DNA of 64,000 nt. Origin: Paracoccaceae bacterium. Lineage in GTDB: Bacteria > Pseudomonadota > Alphaproteobacteria > Rhodobacterales > Rhodobacteraceae. Both the position numbers and the translations under genes were made by a program. Each line of letters opens with the position of its first letter. Within the stretch, counting starts at the first letter, position 1. The notes below the pieces were generated by a model. The model did not search any database and had not been told where the DNA came from. It saw nothing but the letters and a program-made list of their open reading frames with translations. The DNA is taken from NCBI GenBank assembly GCA_022843025.1, contig JALHOL010000005.1, positions 335,870 to 399,869 of the forward strand, given 5' to 3'. This document shows positions 35,151 to 43,466 of this stretch, piece after piece.

Positions 35151-37658
35151 CTATTCCTGTGACCGCAACACCTGCGCCGGACGCGCCGCCAGTGGGCGCA
35201 GCGCGAACAAAAGCCCCGCCGCCATGGTGGCCAACACACCGCCCAGCACGATGGCAAAGGCCGATACCGGCTCGAACCGGTAACTCGCCTCCATCACGAA
35301 AACCATCACCGCCCATCCGGCAATGCCCCCCGCAACAATCGCCACCACGCCCGCCGCCGCCCCCATCAGCGCCGACCGCAGCGCGAAACTGGCCAGGATC
35401 TTCCCCCGCGTCGCCCCCAGCGTCTTCAACACCGCCGCCTCATAGACGCGCGCCCGTTCCCCCGCCGCCGCCGCACCGATCAGCACGACAAACCCGGTCA
35501 CCAGCGTCGCTGCCGCCGCCCAGGCCGTTGCCGTGGCAATCGCCTCCAGCGCCTCGGTCACGCGGTCAATCGCCTCGCGGATGCGAATGGCGGTCACGTT
35601 GGGATAGGCCTTCGACACATCCCGCAGGATCGCCGCCTCGGCCTCTTCCTCGGCATAGACAGTGGAAATGAACGTATGCGGCGCCCCTTGCAGCGCGGTT
35701 GGGTTCATCGTCATCACGAACCCCATCCCCGCGCTGGAAAAATCCACCTGCCGGAAACTGGTGATCGTCGCCGGGATGTCGCGGCCCAACACATTGACCA
35801 CCAACTCATCCCCCAGCTTCAGCCCGATCTCCTCGGCCTCCTCGGCGGCAAAGGATACCTGCGCAGGCCCCGTGTAATCCTCGGGCCACCATTCGCCCGC
35901 CACCACCTGCGCGTTTTCCTGCGGCCGGGTGGCATAGGTGATCCCCCGGTCGCCCCGCACCACCCAATGCTCACCCGCCACCTCTTTCGCGGGCCGCCCG
36001 TTGATCTGGGTCAGCACCGCGCGCAGCATCGGCGCGCTTTCCACCTTGCTCACCGCAGGGTCACCCTCGACCCGCGCCAGAAAGCCCTCAATCTGGTCGG
36101 GTTGGATATCGACAAAGAAATAGCTCGGCGCGCGTTCCGGCAGATCGGTTTCAATCGCCGACCGCAGGTTGGAATCGATCTGCCCCACCGCCGCCAGCAC
36201 CGAAAGCCCCAGCCCCAGCGACAGGATCACCGCCCCCGCTTCTTCACGCGGCCCGCCAATCGCGGCCAGCGCCATGCGCAGCGGCACCCGCCCCCGCGCC
36301 AGCCCGGCCCGCGCCGCCGCCCTTGCTCCCCAGCGCAGCCCGATTGCCGCCAGCGCCAGAACCAACAGCGCGCCGATCACACCGCCCGCCGAACCCAGCG
36401 TCAGTTCCCATGTTCCCGAAAACCACACCGCCCCGCCTACCAGCAGCACGGCCAGCGCTGCAATCGCCCACAGATGCCGCGCCGCAGGCCAACCGCCCCG
36501 CCCCGCGCCACGATACAGCGCCGCCGCCCGCACCCCTTCGGTCCGCGCCAGCGGCCACAGCGTGAACAGGAACGCCGTCACCAGCCCATAAAAGGCCGCC
36601 TCCATCAACGGCATGGGATACAGCCCGATCTCCGCCGGGAAGGGCAGCGCCGCCTCGATCACCCCGCCAAACAGGATGGGCAAACCCGCCCCCAACAACA
36701 GGCCCAGCACCACGCCGACCCCTGCCAGAACCGCAATCTGCAAAAGGTAGATGCGGAAAATCAGCCGCCCTTCGGCACCCAGCGTTTTCAGCGTGGCAAT
36801 CGTCGCTACCTTGCCATCCAGATAGGCCCGCACGGCCGCCTGCACGCCCACGCCGCCCACGGCCAGCCCGGCAATCCCCACCAGAATCAGGAAAGACCCG
36901 ATCCGCTCCACAAACCGCTCCACCCCCGGCGCGGCGCGGCGGCTGTCATCCCAGCCCATCCCGGCATTGGCAAACTCTGCCTCTGCGCGCCGCTCCATCG
37001 CGGCAAGGTCCGTGCCCGGCGGCAGCACCAACCGGTATTCCGTTTCAAACAGCGATCCGGGTTCCAGCAACCCCGACCCCGCCAGATCGGCCGTCCGCAC
37101 AATCGTGCGCGGCCCCAGTGAAAAGCCGCCATTGGCGCTGTCCGGCTCGCGCAACAGCACCGCGCCCAGCCGGAATTCCTTCACACCCAGCCGGAACCTG
37201 TCACCGGGGGTCAGCCCCAGCCGATCCACCAGCACCTTGTCCATCACCGCACCGGGCGCCCCATCCTGCACCGCCAGCGCCTCGGCCAGCGTTCCGGCCT
37301 CAAGCTCCAGCGCGCCCAGCAACGGATAGGCGTCATCCACCGCCTTGATCTGCGTCAGCGCGGTTTCCTCGCCCACCACGGCCATCGACCGGAAATCTAC
37401 GATCTCCGACACGCGGTCTGCGATGCCCTCCATCCAGGCCCGTTCCTCAGGCGTGGCGAAACGATAGGTGAACTCCATCTGCGCGTCGCCGCCCAGCAGC
37501 ACTGCGCCCTGATCCTCCAGCCCCTGCTGGATCGCCGCGCGCACCATGCCCACCCCGGCAATCGCCGCCACCCCCAGCGCCAGACAGGCGAGGAACACAC
37601 GAAACCCCTTCAACCCGCCGCGCAACTCGCGCCGGGCAATCGTCCAAGCGAGGCTCAT
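35151..37658 (-). CDS. ABC exporter permease, YbbP-like (FtsX/MacB type)
   Basis: An 835-residue membrane protein with an N-terminal helix (RRELRGGLKGFRVFLACLALGVAAIAGVG), a large periplasmic domain, an FtsX-type membrane block (VGIAGLAVGGVGVQAAVRAYLDGKVATIATLKTLGAEGRLIF), a second periplasmic domain and a C-terminal FtsX block (RVYEAAVLKTLGATRGKILASFALRSALMG). This two-block layout is that of YbbP/ADOP permeases. It overlaps the ATPase gene by 4 bp (ATGA) and lies next to tesA, as ybbAP does in E. coli. The likely role is lipid or lipoprotein-linked export, with the substrate unknown. Confidence 0.9.
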   Translation of the reverse strand: MSLAWTIARRELRGGLKGFRVFLACLALGVAAIAGVGMVRAAIQQGLEDQGAVLLGGDAQMEFTYRFATPEERAWMEGIADRVSEIVDFRSMAVVGEETALTQIKAVDDAYPLLGALELEAGTLAEALAVQDGAPGAVMDKVLVDRLGLTPGDRFRLGVKEFRLGAVLLREPDSANGGFSLGPRTIVRTADLAGSGLLEPGSLFETEYRLVLPPGTDLAAMERRAEAEFANAGMGWDDSRRAAPGVERFVERIGSFLILVGIAGLAVGGVGVQAAVRAYLDGKVATIATLKTLGAEGRLIFRIYLLQIAVLAGVGVVLGLLLGAGLPILFGGVIEAALPFPAEIGLYPMPLMEAAFYGLVTAFLFTLWPLARTEGVRAAALYRGAGRGGWPAARHLWAIAALAVLLVGGAVWFSGTWELTLGSAGGVIGALLVLALAAIGLRWGARAAARAGLARGRVPLRMALAAIGGPREEAGAVILSLGLGLSVLAAVGQIDSNLRSAIETDLPERAPSYFFVDIQPDQIEGFLARVEGDPAVSKVESAPMLRAVLTQINGRPAKEVAGEHWVVRGDRGITYATRPQENAQVVAGEWWPEDYTGPAQVSFAAEEAEEIGLKLGDELVVNVLGRDIPATITSFRQVDFSSAGMGFVMTMNPTALQGAPHTFISTVYAEEEAEAAILRDVSKAYPNVTAIRIREAIDRVTEALEAIATATAWAAAATLVTGFVVLIGAAAAGERARVYEAAVLKTLGATRGKILASFALRSALMGAAAGVVAIVAGGIAGWAVMVFVMEASYRFEPVSAFAIVLGGVLATMAAGLLFALRPLAARPAQVLRSQE

Positions 37659-38338
37659 ACGATGCCCTCGCCCACCACACGCCCGTCGGCCAGCCGCACC
37701 ACCCGGTCACAGCGCGCCGCCAGTTCTGGCGCATGGGTCACCAAAACCAGCGTCGCGCCATGCTTGTCGCGCAGGCCGAACAGCAGGTCCATGATCGCCT
37801 GCCCGTTCACCCCGTCCAGATTCCCCGTCGGCTCATCCGCCAACAGGATCGCCGGGCGCGGTGCCGCCGCCCGCGCCAGCGCCACACGCTGCTGCTCACC
37901 CCCCGACATCTGGCTGGGATAGTGGTCCATCCGCGCGCCCAACCCCACCGACTGCAACTCTGCCTCGGCGCGGGCAAAGGCATCCGCCACGCCCATCAAC
38001 TCCAGCGGCACCGCCACATTCTCCAAGGCCGTCATGGTGGGCATCAGATGAAAGGACTGGAACACCACCCCCATCTTGCCGCGCCGGAACCGCGCCAGCC
38101 CATCCTCATCCATCGCCGTCAGATCCTGCCCCAGCGCGTGAACCGACCCGCCCGTCGCCTGCTCCAACCCGCCCATCAGCATCAGAAGCGATGATTTCCC
38201 CGATCCGCTCGGACCGATCAACCCAAGCGTCTCGCCCCTATGAACTTCCAGTGATATACCCTTGAGGATATCGACCGGCCCCGCATTTCCCGCCAAGGTC
38301 AACCGTGCATCCCTCAGCGTAAGAACCGAATCCACCAT
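37655..38338 (-). CDS. ABC exporter ATPase, YbbA-like (LolD/MacB family)
   Basis: 227 residues with Walker A GPSGSGKSS (42-50), VFQSFHLMPTMTALENV, signature MSGGEQQRVALARA and Walker B AILLADEPTGNLD. LADEPTGNLD is typical of the LolD/MacB/YbbA branch. Chosen start ATG at 38338: GAGG lies 8 bases upstream and the protein begins where family members do. That ATG overlaps the divergent tesA start (CATG). It works with the downstream permease. Confidence 0.9.
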   Translation of the reverse strand: MVDSVLTLRDARLTLAGNAGPVDILKGISLEVHRGETLGLIGPSGSGKSSLLMLMGGLEQATGGSVHALGQDLTAMDEDGLARFRRGKMGVVFQSFHLMPTMTALENVAVPLELMGVADAFARAEAELQSVGLGARMDHYPSQMSGGEQQRVALARAAAPRPAILLADEPTGNLDGVNGQAIMDLLFGLRDKHGATLVLVTHAPELAARCDRVVRLADGRVVGEGIV

Positions 38339-39041
38339 GAAAATCGCCTCTGTATCTCTGCCCAAAGCCACATATGGCGCGCGCACGCTGCGGCGCAACA
38401 TCACATTGGCGACAGTGGCTGTAACGCTTGCGGCCCTCATTCCCGTCGCGGCCAGCGCTGAACCCGTCACCATCGTGGCGCTGGGTGACAGCCTCACCGC
38501 AGGCTATGGCCTGCCCGAAGGCGAAGGCTTCGTCCCCCAACTGCAAAGCTGGCTCACCGCGCAGGGCGCTGATGCCACGGTCATCAACGCAGGCGTTTCG
38601 GGCGACACCACCGCCGGCGGCCTGTCGCGGCTGGATTGGTCGCTCACCCCCGAAACCGATGCGCTGATCGTCACCCTGGGCGGGAATGACCTGCTGCGCG
38701 GCCTGCCGCCCGAAGAAACCCGCAGGAACCTTGATGCCATCGTCAAACAAGCCACCGACCGCGGGCTGGACGTGCTGGTCATCCCCATGCAGGCCCCCGG
38801 CAATTACGGCCCCGAATACAAGGCCGCCTTCGATACCCTCTATCCCGACATCGCCCAAACCTACGGCGCGCGCCTCGCCATGCCCTTCTTCGCCCCCCTC
38901 GCGCCCGATGCCACCAATCTGGCCGATCTCACCCCTTGGATGCAGCCCGACGGCATCCACCCCAGCCGTGACGGCGTGGCAAAGATCGTCGCAGGCCTCG
39001 GCCCCACCATCCTCGAACTGGCACAGGCCGCAGCGGACTGA
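38337..39041 (+). CDS. tesA: Arylesterase/acyl-CoA thioesterase TesA-like (SGNH hydrolase)
   Basis: 234 residues. An N-terminal export signal (LRRNITLATVAVTLAALIPVAASA) is followed by the SGNH blocks: GDSLTAGYG with the nucleophile Ser52, NAGVSGDTTAGG, TLGGNDLLRG, and DGIHPSRDGV with the catalytic Asp/His. It is periplasmic and hydrolyses thioesters or aryl/lyso-phospholipid esters. The family start is likely the ATG at 38337, whose ribosome site is weak. In-frame codons further upstream inside the ATPase gene are possible alternatives. Confidence 0.9.
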   Translation: MKIASVSLPKATYGARTLRRNITLATVAVTLAALIPVAASAEPVTIVALGDSLTAGYGLPEGEGFVPQLQSWLTAQGADATVINAGVSGDTTAGGLSRLDWSLTPETDALIVTLGGNDLLRGLPPEETRRNLDAIVKQATDRGLDVLVIPMQAPGNYGPEYKAAFDTLYPDIAQTYGARLAMPFFAPLAPDATNLADLTPWMQPDGIHPSRDGVAKIVAGLGPTILELAQAAAD

Positions 39042-39105
39042 TCACCCCGCCATCGCCGACATGCCCCTCCTGACCCTCTAACCACCCCGCACCACCGCCC
39101 GCCCC

Positions 39106-39127
39106 TTCATCTTGGCCCAAATACCCA
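39106..39127 (+). repeat. CTTGGCCCAAATACCCA element, copy 3
   Basis: TTCAT followed by CTTGGCCCAAATACCCA, 64 bases after the tesA stop and in the tesA orientation. Over 22 positions it is identical to copy 1. Confidence 0.8.
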
Positions 39128-39230
39128 ATTCCTCCCCCACCACCCGCGCAACGCAACCGCCCCCTTCAACCCCCCTTGCACTTCCCCCCCGCCCGTCCGA
39201 TCACTCCGCCATCAGACGGAGCCACCTCCC

Positions 39231-40649
39231 ATGTCCCTCATCGCCGATCTCTCCACCCTTCTCGGCGCGTCCAACGTCGTGACCGGCCCCGACATGGAAC
39301 GCTTCTCGCGTGACTGGATGGGCAATTACCACGGCACTCCCATCGCCGTGGCCCGCCCCGCCACCACGGCCGAGGTATCGGAAGCCGTCCGCATCGCCGC
39401 CCGCCACGCCATCCCCGTGATCCCCGTCTCCGGCAACACGGGTCTGACCGGCGGCACCTATACCGAAGGCGGCCTCCTCCTCTCGACCGAGCGGCTGAAC
39501 CGCATCCGCGACCTGCGCCCCGATGCCCGCATCGCCATCGTCGAAGCCGGGGTCATCCTGTCCAAACTCCACGATGCCGCCGCCGACCACGGCCTCTACT
39601 TCCCGCTCTGGTTCGGCGCGCGCGGCTCGGCCATGATCGGCGGCGTGCTTTCGACCAATGCCGGTGGCTCCAACGTCCTGCGCTACGGCTCCACCCGCGC
39701 GCTCTGTCTGGGGCTCGAAGTCGTCCTCGCCGATGGCCGCGTCCTCACCCTCATGTCCGAACTGCACAAGGACAATTCGGGCTACGACCTGAAGCAGCTT
39801 TTCATAGGGGCCGAAGGCACGCTTGGCATCATCACCGCCGCCGTGATGAAACTTGTCCCCGCCCCCCGCGCGCAGGCAACGGCAACGCTTGCCGCCCGGT
39901 CCCTTCCCGACGCGCTGATCCTTCTGAACCGCCTGCAAGCCGCCTCGGGCGGGCTGGTCGAGGCCTTTGAATACATGCCCGCCGATTACATGCGCCGCCT
40001 GCTCAAGGTCCGCCCCGACATAGGCCAACCCTTCACCCAACCGCATGACTGCACGATCCTCGTGGAACTTGCAGCCACCTCGCCCGCGCTGACGACCGCA
40101 CAGGCAGATGGCACCATCCCGCTGGCCGATCTGCTGGAAACCACCCTCGCCCAACTCATGGACGAAGGCCTGATCCTTGACGCCCAGATCGCCCGGTCCG
40201 ATGCCCAGCGCAGCGCCATGTGGGCACGGCGCGAAGCCGCTGCGGAAATCGGCGCTGCGGTCAAACCCATGATCGACAGCGACATTGCCGTGCCATTGGA
40301 CAAGGTCGCCACCTTCCTTGACCGCATCACCCCCCGCCTTGCCGAGATCGCCCCCGGTGCCGACACCGTCACCGTGGCCCATCTGGGCGATGGCAACCTG
40401 CATTTTTCGGTTTATCCGAGTGATCCGTCCAAGGCCGTCTATGACCGCGTCATCCATGCGATCGAAGATATCGTGCAAGACCTCTGCGGTTCCTTCTCGG
40501 CCGAACATGGCGTCGGCCTGTCCAAGCTCAACTCGATGGACCGCCGCAAAGACCCCGTCGCGCTGGATGTGATGCGCGCCATCAAGGGCGCGCTGGACCC
40601 GAACAACCTGATGAACCCCGGCAAGGTCATCCCCGCGGCAAAGGCCTGA
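39231..40649 (+). CDS. FAD-binding oxidase (D-lactate / 2-hydroxyacid dehydrogenase, GlcD-like)
   Basis: 472 residues. PCMH-type FAD domain: ATTAEVSEAVRIAARHAIPVIPVSGNTGLTGGTY, LYFPLWFGARGSAMIGGVLSTNAGGSNVLRYG. C-terminal cap: TVAHLGDGNLHFSVYPSD, the flavin/metal site, and FSAEHGVGLSKLNSMDRRKDP, the family signature. Enzymes of this group oxidise D-lactate, glycolate or D-2-hydroxyglutarate. No GlcE/GlcF-like partners follow, so it resembles the single-polypeptide D-2-hydroxyacid dehydrogenases. The MFS gene begins three bases after it and may transport the substrate. Confidence 0.87.
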   Translation: MSLIADLSTLLGASNVVTGPDMERFSRDWMGNYHGTPIAVARPATTAEVSEAVRIAARHAIPVIPVSGNTGLTGGTYTEGGLLLSTERLNRIRDLRPDARIAIVEAGVILSKLHDAAADHGLYFPLWFGARGSAMIGGVLSTNAGGSNVLRYGSTRALCLGLEVVLADGRVLTLMSELHKDNSGYDLKQLFIGAEGTLGIITAAVMKLVPAPRAQATATLAARSLPDALILLNRLQAASGGLVEAFEYMPADYMRRLLKVRPDIGQPFTQPHDCTILVELAATSPALTTAQADGTIPLADLLETTLAQLMDEGLILDAQIARSDAQRSAMWARREAAAEIGAAVKPMIDSDIAVPLDKVATFLDRITPRLAEIAPGADTVTVAHLGDGNLHFSVYPSDPSKAVYDRVIHAIEDIVQDLCGSFSAEHGVGLSKLNSMDRRKDPVALDVMRAIKGALDPNNLMNPGKVIPAAKA

Positions 40650-40652
40650 TCC

Positions 40653-41843
40653 ATGTCCTCGCTTGCCGTGCTGCGCGACCCGACCCTGCGCCTGATCGCC
40701 ATTGCCCTGCTCCTGTTGGGGGCGTTGAACGCCTCCGTCTATCCCTACCAATCGCTGATGGGGATCGAACGCATCGGCATGACTGAGACAACCTTCGCCC
40801 TCGTCCTCGTGGCCGCCTCTGCCGTGTCCGTCACGGCCTCGGTCCTGCTCGGCATCCTCACCGATCAGGGCGCAGGCCGCCGCCGCATCGCGCTGCTGAC
40901 CACCGCCTCCGGCACGACGGGCGTGGGGCTAATGTATCTGGCCCCCTCGCCCCTGACCTTCGCCCTGTGCCACGGCCTGCTGTTCCCCGTCGCCACCTCG
41001 CTTTACGGCCAGCTTTTCGCCCTCGCCCGCCTTGCCCGCTCCGATGACGGGGCCGCCCGCGACGCCATCCTCGCCACCATCCGCGCGGCGCTTTCGCTCA
41101 GCTTCCTCGCAATGCTCATTTTCTGGACCTTCGCCTTCGGCGCGGGTCTGGATGTCATGGCCGTCTACCTGTCAGCCACCATCGCCGCCGTCGCACTGTC
41201 GGCGCTGCTGCACCTTTATTGGCCGCGCGACGGGCAGACCACATGGGAAGACCGCCCCTCCGGCCTCAACTTCCGCCGCGCCTTGGGAGAGGTCGCCTCC
41301 CCCCCCATCCTGCTGCGCCTGCTGCTGCTCGGTGCCATCGCCTCGGCGGGCAACCTCTACATGATTCTGACCGCGCTGGTCTTTGATGCCTCACCCACCC
41401 GCGATGCGGGGGATGTGGCGCTCTATATCGGCCTCGTCGCCGGGTGGGAGGTGCCGTTCATGCTCCTGCTGCCGCTGATCACGCACCGCTTCCGCCGCGA
41501 AACCCTGATCGGGGCGGGAACGCTGCTCTATTGCACCCATCTCGCTTTGATGCCGGTGCTGACGGAAACCGCCTGGCTCTGGCTGCTAACCCTGTTCGCA
41601 GGGCTTGGCGGCGCGGCCATCCTGACCCTGCCCATCGCTTATTATCAGGACCTGCTGGCCGGTCGTCCCGGCACGTCGGGGGCGATGATCGCGCTGCAAC
41701 GGCTGGTGTCGGAACTGCTTGCCGCCGCCGCCTTCGCCATGGGCGTGGTGGTCGGCGGATACGCCTTTACCGCCATCGTCGGCGCGGCCATCGCCATCAC
41801 TGCCGCTGGCACCCTGATGTGGGTCGACCGCGCCCGCAGGTAG
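40653..41843 (+). CDS. MFS transporter
   Basis: 396 residues with about twelve hydrophobic helices and MFS-like loops (LLGILTDQGAGRRRIALL between helices 2 and 3; a second-half counterpart around RFRRETLIGAG). It resembles sugar-efflux (SetA-like) transporters in arrangement. Translational coupling to the upstream oxidase gene, with a 3-bp gap, suggests transport of a hydroxyacid or related product, which is inference only. The 3' end abuts a hairpin array. Confidence 0.8.
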   Translation: MSSLAVLRDPTLRLIAIALLLLGALNASVYPYQSLMGIERIGMTETTFALVLVAASAVSVTASVLLGILTDQGAGRRRIALLTTASGTTGVGLMYLAPSPLTFALCHGLLFPVATSLYGQLFALARLARSDDGAARDAILATIRAALSLSFLAMLIFWTFAFGAGLDVMAVYLSATIAAVALSALLHLYWPRDGQTTWEDRPSGLNFRRALGEVASPPILLRLLLLGAIASAGNLYMILTALVFDASPTRDAGDVALYIGLVAGWEVPFMLLLPLITHRFRRETLIGAGTLLYCTHLALMPVLTETAWLWLLTLFAGLGGAAILTLPIAYYQDLLAGRPGTSGAMIALQRLVSELLAAAAFAMGVVVGGYAFTAIVGAAIAITAAGTLMWVDRARR

Positions 41844-41955
41844 GCGTTTTTTGTCACAAAAAACGCGCCGGAATTTGACGCAAATTCCGCCAGCGCCTCA
41901 ATCAGAACCCGTTTCCTGCGTCAGGAAACGTCGCGAAATCTGCGTCAGATTTCGC
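41844..41955. repeat. Hairpin array, locus 2 (four perfect hairpins)
   Basis: Starts at the MFS stop codon. GCGTTTTTTG with triloop TCA (41844-41866); CGGAATTTG with triloop ACG (41869-41889); CGTTTCCTG with triloop CGT (41910-41930); GCGAAATCTG with triloop CGT (41933-41955). Arms of 9-10 bp are perfect. Every apex has the form YTG-NNN-CAR. The first may also work as a terminator for the MFS gene. Confidence 0.88.
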
Positions 41956-42038
41956 CCCCGCTCACCAACATGGCAAAGCCGCTGCTGCACATTCCGGGTG
42001 GTCTGCCTGATGATTAACGAATGAAGCAGGCACCGCGC

Positions 42039-42071
42039 GTATGCACAGCCGTCTGCACAGGGCGCTGCACC
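42039..42071. repeat. 12-bp-phased TGCACA array, locus A
   Basis: TGCAC(A/C) starts at 42042, 42054 and 42066, exactly 12 bp apart. It lies between the convergent MFS and hemC genes. The 32-base segment aligns without gaps to 62959-62990, with 26 identities counted by eye. Confidence 0.75.
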
Positions 42072-42128
42072 GCCAGCGGCACGGTCATTCTCAGAAAAAC
42101 GGCAAAATTAACGCGCCGTATCAGGGGC

Positions 42129-43073
42129 TTAACGCCAGCTAAAGAACCCCGCCGGCGCCCGCCCCAGCAATTCCTCCGCCAGATCGCGCCCCAGCGCCGC
42201 CGCATCGGCCACGCCACCCCGCCGCTCTCCGGTGATCGACTCGCTGCCATCGGGCCGCAGGATCTCGCCCCGCAGCCAAAGCGCATCCCCGTCCAGCATC
42301 GCCAGCCCGGCAATCGGCGTCTCGCAAGACCCGTCCAGCCGCGCCAGCATCCCGCGCTCGGCGGCCAGCCGCAGCCCGGTTTCCTTGTGGTGAATCGCCG
42401 AAAGCAGCCACTCAACCCGTTGATCCGAAACGCGTCTTTCGATACCGATCGCGCCCTGCGCCACCGCCGGCAGCATCTCCTCGGGCGCAATCGCCGCCCG
42501 CGCCACATGCGCCATGCCCAGCCGGTTCAGCCCCGCCATGGCAAGGAACGTGGCCACCGCCACCCCTTCCTCCAGCTTGCGCATCCTTGTCTGCACATTG
42601 CCGCGGAACTCCACCAGCTTCAGATCCGGCCGCCGCAACGCCAGCTGCGCCCGCCGCCGCAACGATGACGACCCCACCACCGCCCCCTGCGGCAGATCGG
42701 CCAGCGACGCCACGCCGGGTGAAACGAACCCATCCCGCACATCCTCGCGCGGCAGATAGCAATCCAGCACCAGCCCCTCAGGCTGCGCCGTCGGCATGTC
42801 CTTCATCGAATGAACCGCTATATCTATGGTCCCTTCGATCAGCGCCTCCTCGATCTCGCGTGTGAACAACCCCTTGCCACCGATCTCTTTCAGCGGCTTG
42901 TCCAGGATCTGATCGCCCGTCACCTTGATGACCACGATCTCGAACGCCTCATCCGGCAGGCCGAACGCCTCCCCCAGACAGCGCCGCACCTCATGCGCCT
43001 GCCACAGCGCAAGGGGGGAACCACGGGTGCCGATCTTCAGCGGTTGGGCGGGGGAGGGAAGCGGATACATCAT
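42129..43073 (-). CDS. hemC: Porphobilinogen deaminase (hydroxymethylbilane synthase)
   Basis: 314 residues from MMYPLPSPAQPLKIGTRGSPLA; the frame continues upstream, but that is the antisense of the next genes. Family motifs: KIGTRGSPLALWQ, GGKGLFTREIEEAL, AVHSMKDMPT, FRGNVQTRMRKLEEG, and LDGSCETPIAG with Cys250, to which the dipyrromethane cofactor attaches. It joins four porphobilinogens to hydroxymethylbilane in haem/chlorophyll/cobalamin synthesis. It is divergent from the hemE unit with about 75 bp between, a shared regulatory region. Confidence 0.95.
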   Translation of the reverse strand: MMYPLPSPAQPLKIGTRGSPLALWQAHEVRRCLGEAFGLPDEAFEIVVIKVTGDQILDKPLKEIGGKGLFTREIEEALIEGTIDIAVHSMKDMPTAQPEGLVLDCYLPREDVRDGFVSPGVASLADLPQGAVVGSSSLRRRAQLALRRPDLKLVEFRGNVQTRMRKLEEGVAVATFLAMAGLNRLGMAHVARAAIAPEEMLPAVAQGAIGIERRVSDQRVEWLLSAIHHKETGLRLAAERGMLARLDGSCETPIAGLAMLDGDALWLRGEILRPDGSESITGERRGGVADAAALGRDLAEELLGRAPAGFFSWR

Positions 43074-43148
43074 GCCCCAAGGCATACAACTGTCATCTTT
43101 GCCTGACAACTCTTGACAAGCCCGCGCCGCCAGCCGACCCATGACAGC

Positions 43149-43466
43149 ATGACGCTGTTCCTGTTCTTCGCCCTGATCGCCTCTGCTGCGCTGCTCTCTC
43201 TCGCGTTCTGGATGGAACGCAGCGCGATCATTGGCGGGATCAACGGCGCGAACGGCCTGACCATTCTCGTGGCCTTCATCGTCTCGGCCAGCGCAACGAT
43301 TCCCGTCGCCGCCATCACTTGGTGGGTGCAGGGAGCGCTTTGGGCGGCAGCGGTGATCCTGATCTCTTCCCTCTGGCATCTGGGCGCATGGCGCTTTGCC
43401 ATGTCCTCCCTGCAATCCATCGCCCATCGCACCAATGGCGACATCAGCCCGAAAGTCCGCCCATGA
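43149..43466 (+). CDS. Small membrane protein upstream of hemE
   Basis: 105 residues with three hydrophobic segments ([62 protein letters not shown]). The stop overlaps the hemE start as ATGA, so the two are translationally coupled. I do not recognise the family. Coupling to hemE and position opposite hemC suggest a membrane role linked to tetrapyrrole synthesis, which is inference. Confidence 0.75.
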   Translation: MTLFLFFALIASAALLSLAFWMERSAIIGGINGANGLTILVAFIVSASATIPVAAITWWVQGALWAAAVILISSLWHLGAWRFAMSSLQSIAHRTNGDISPKVRP

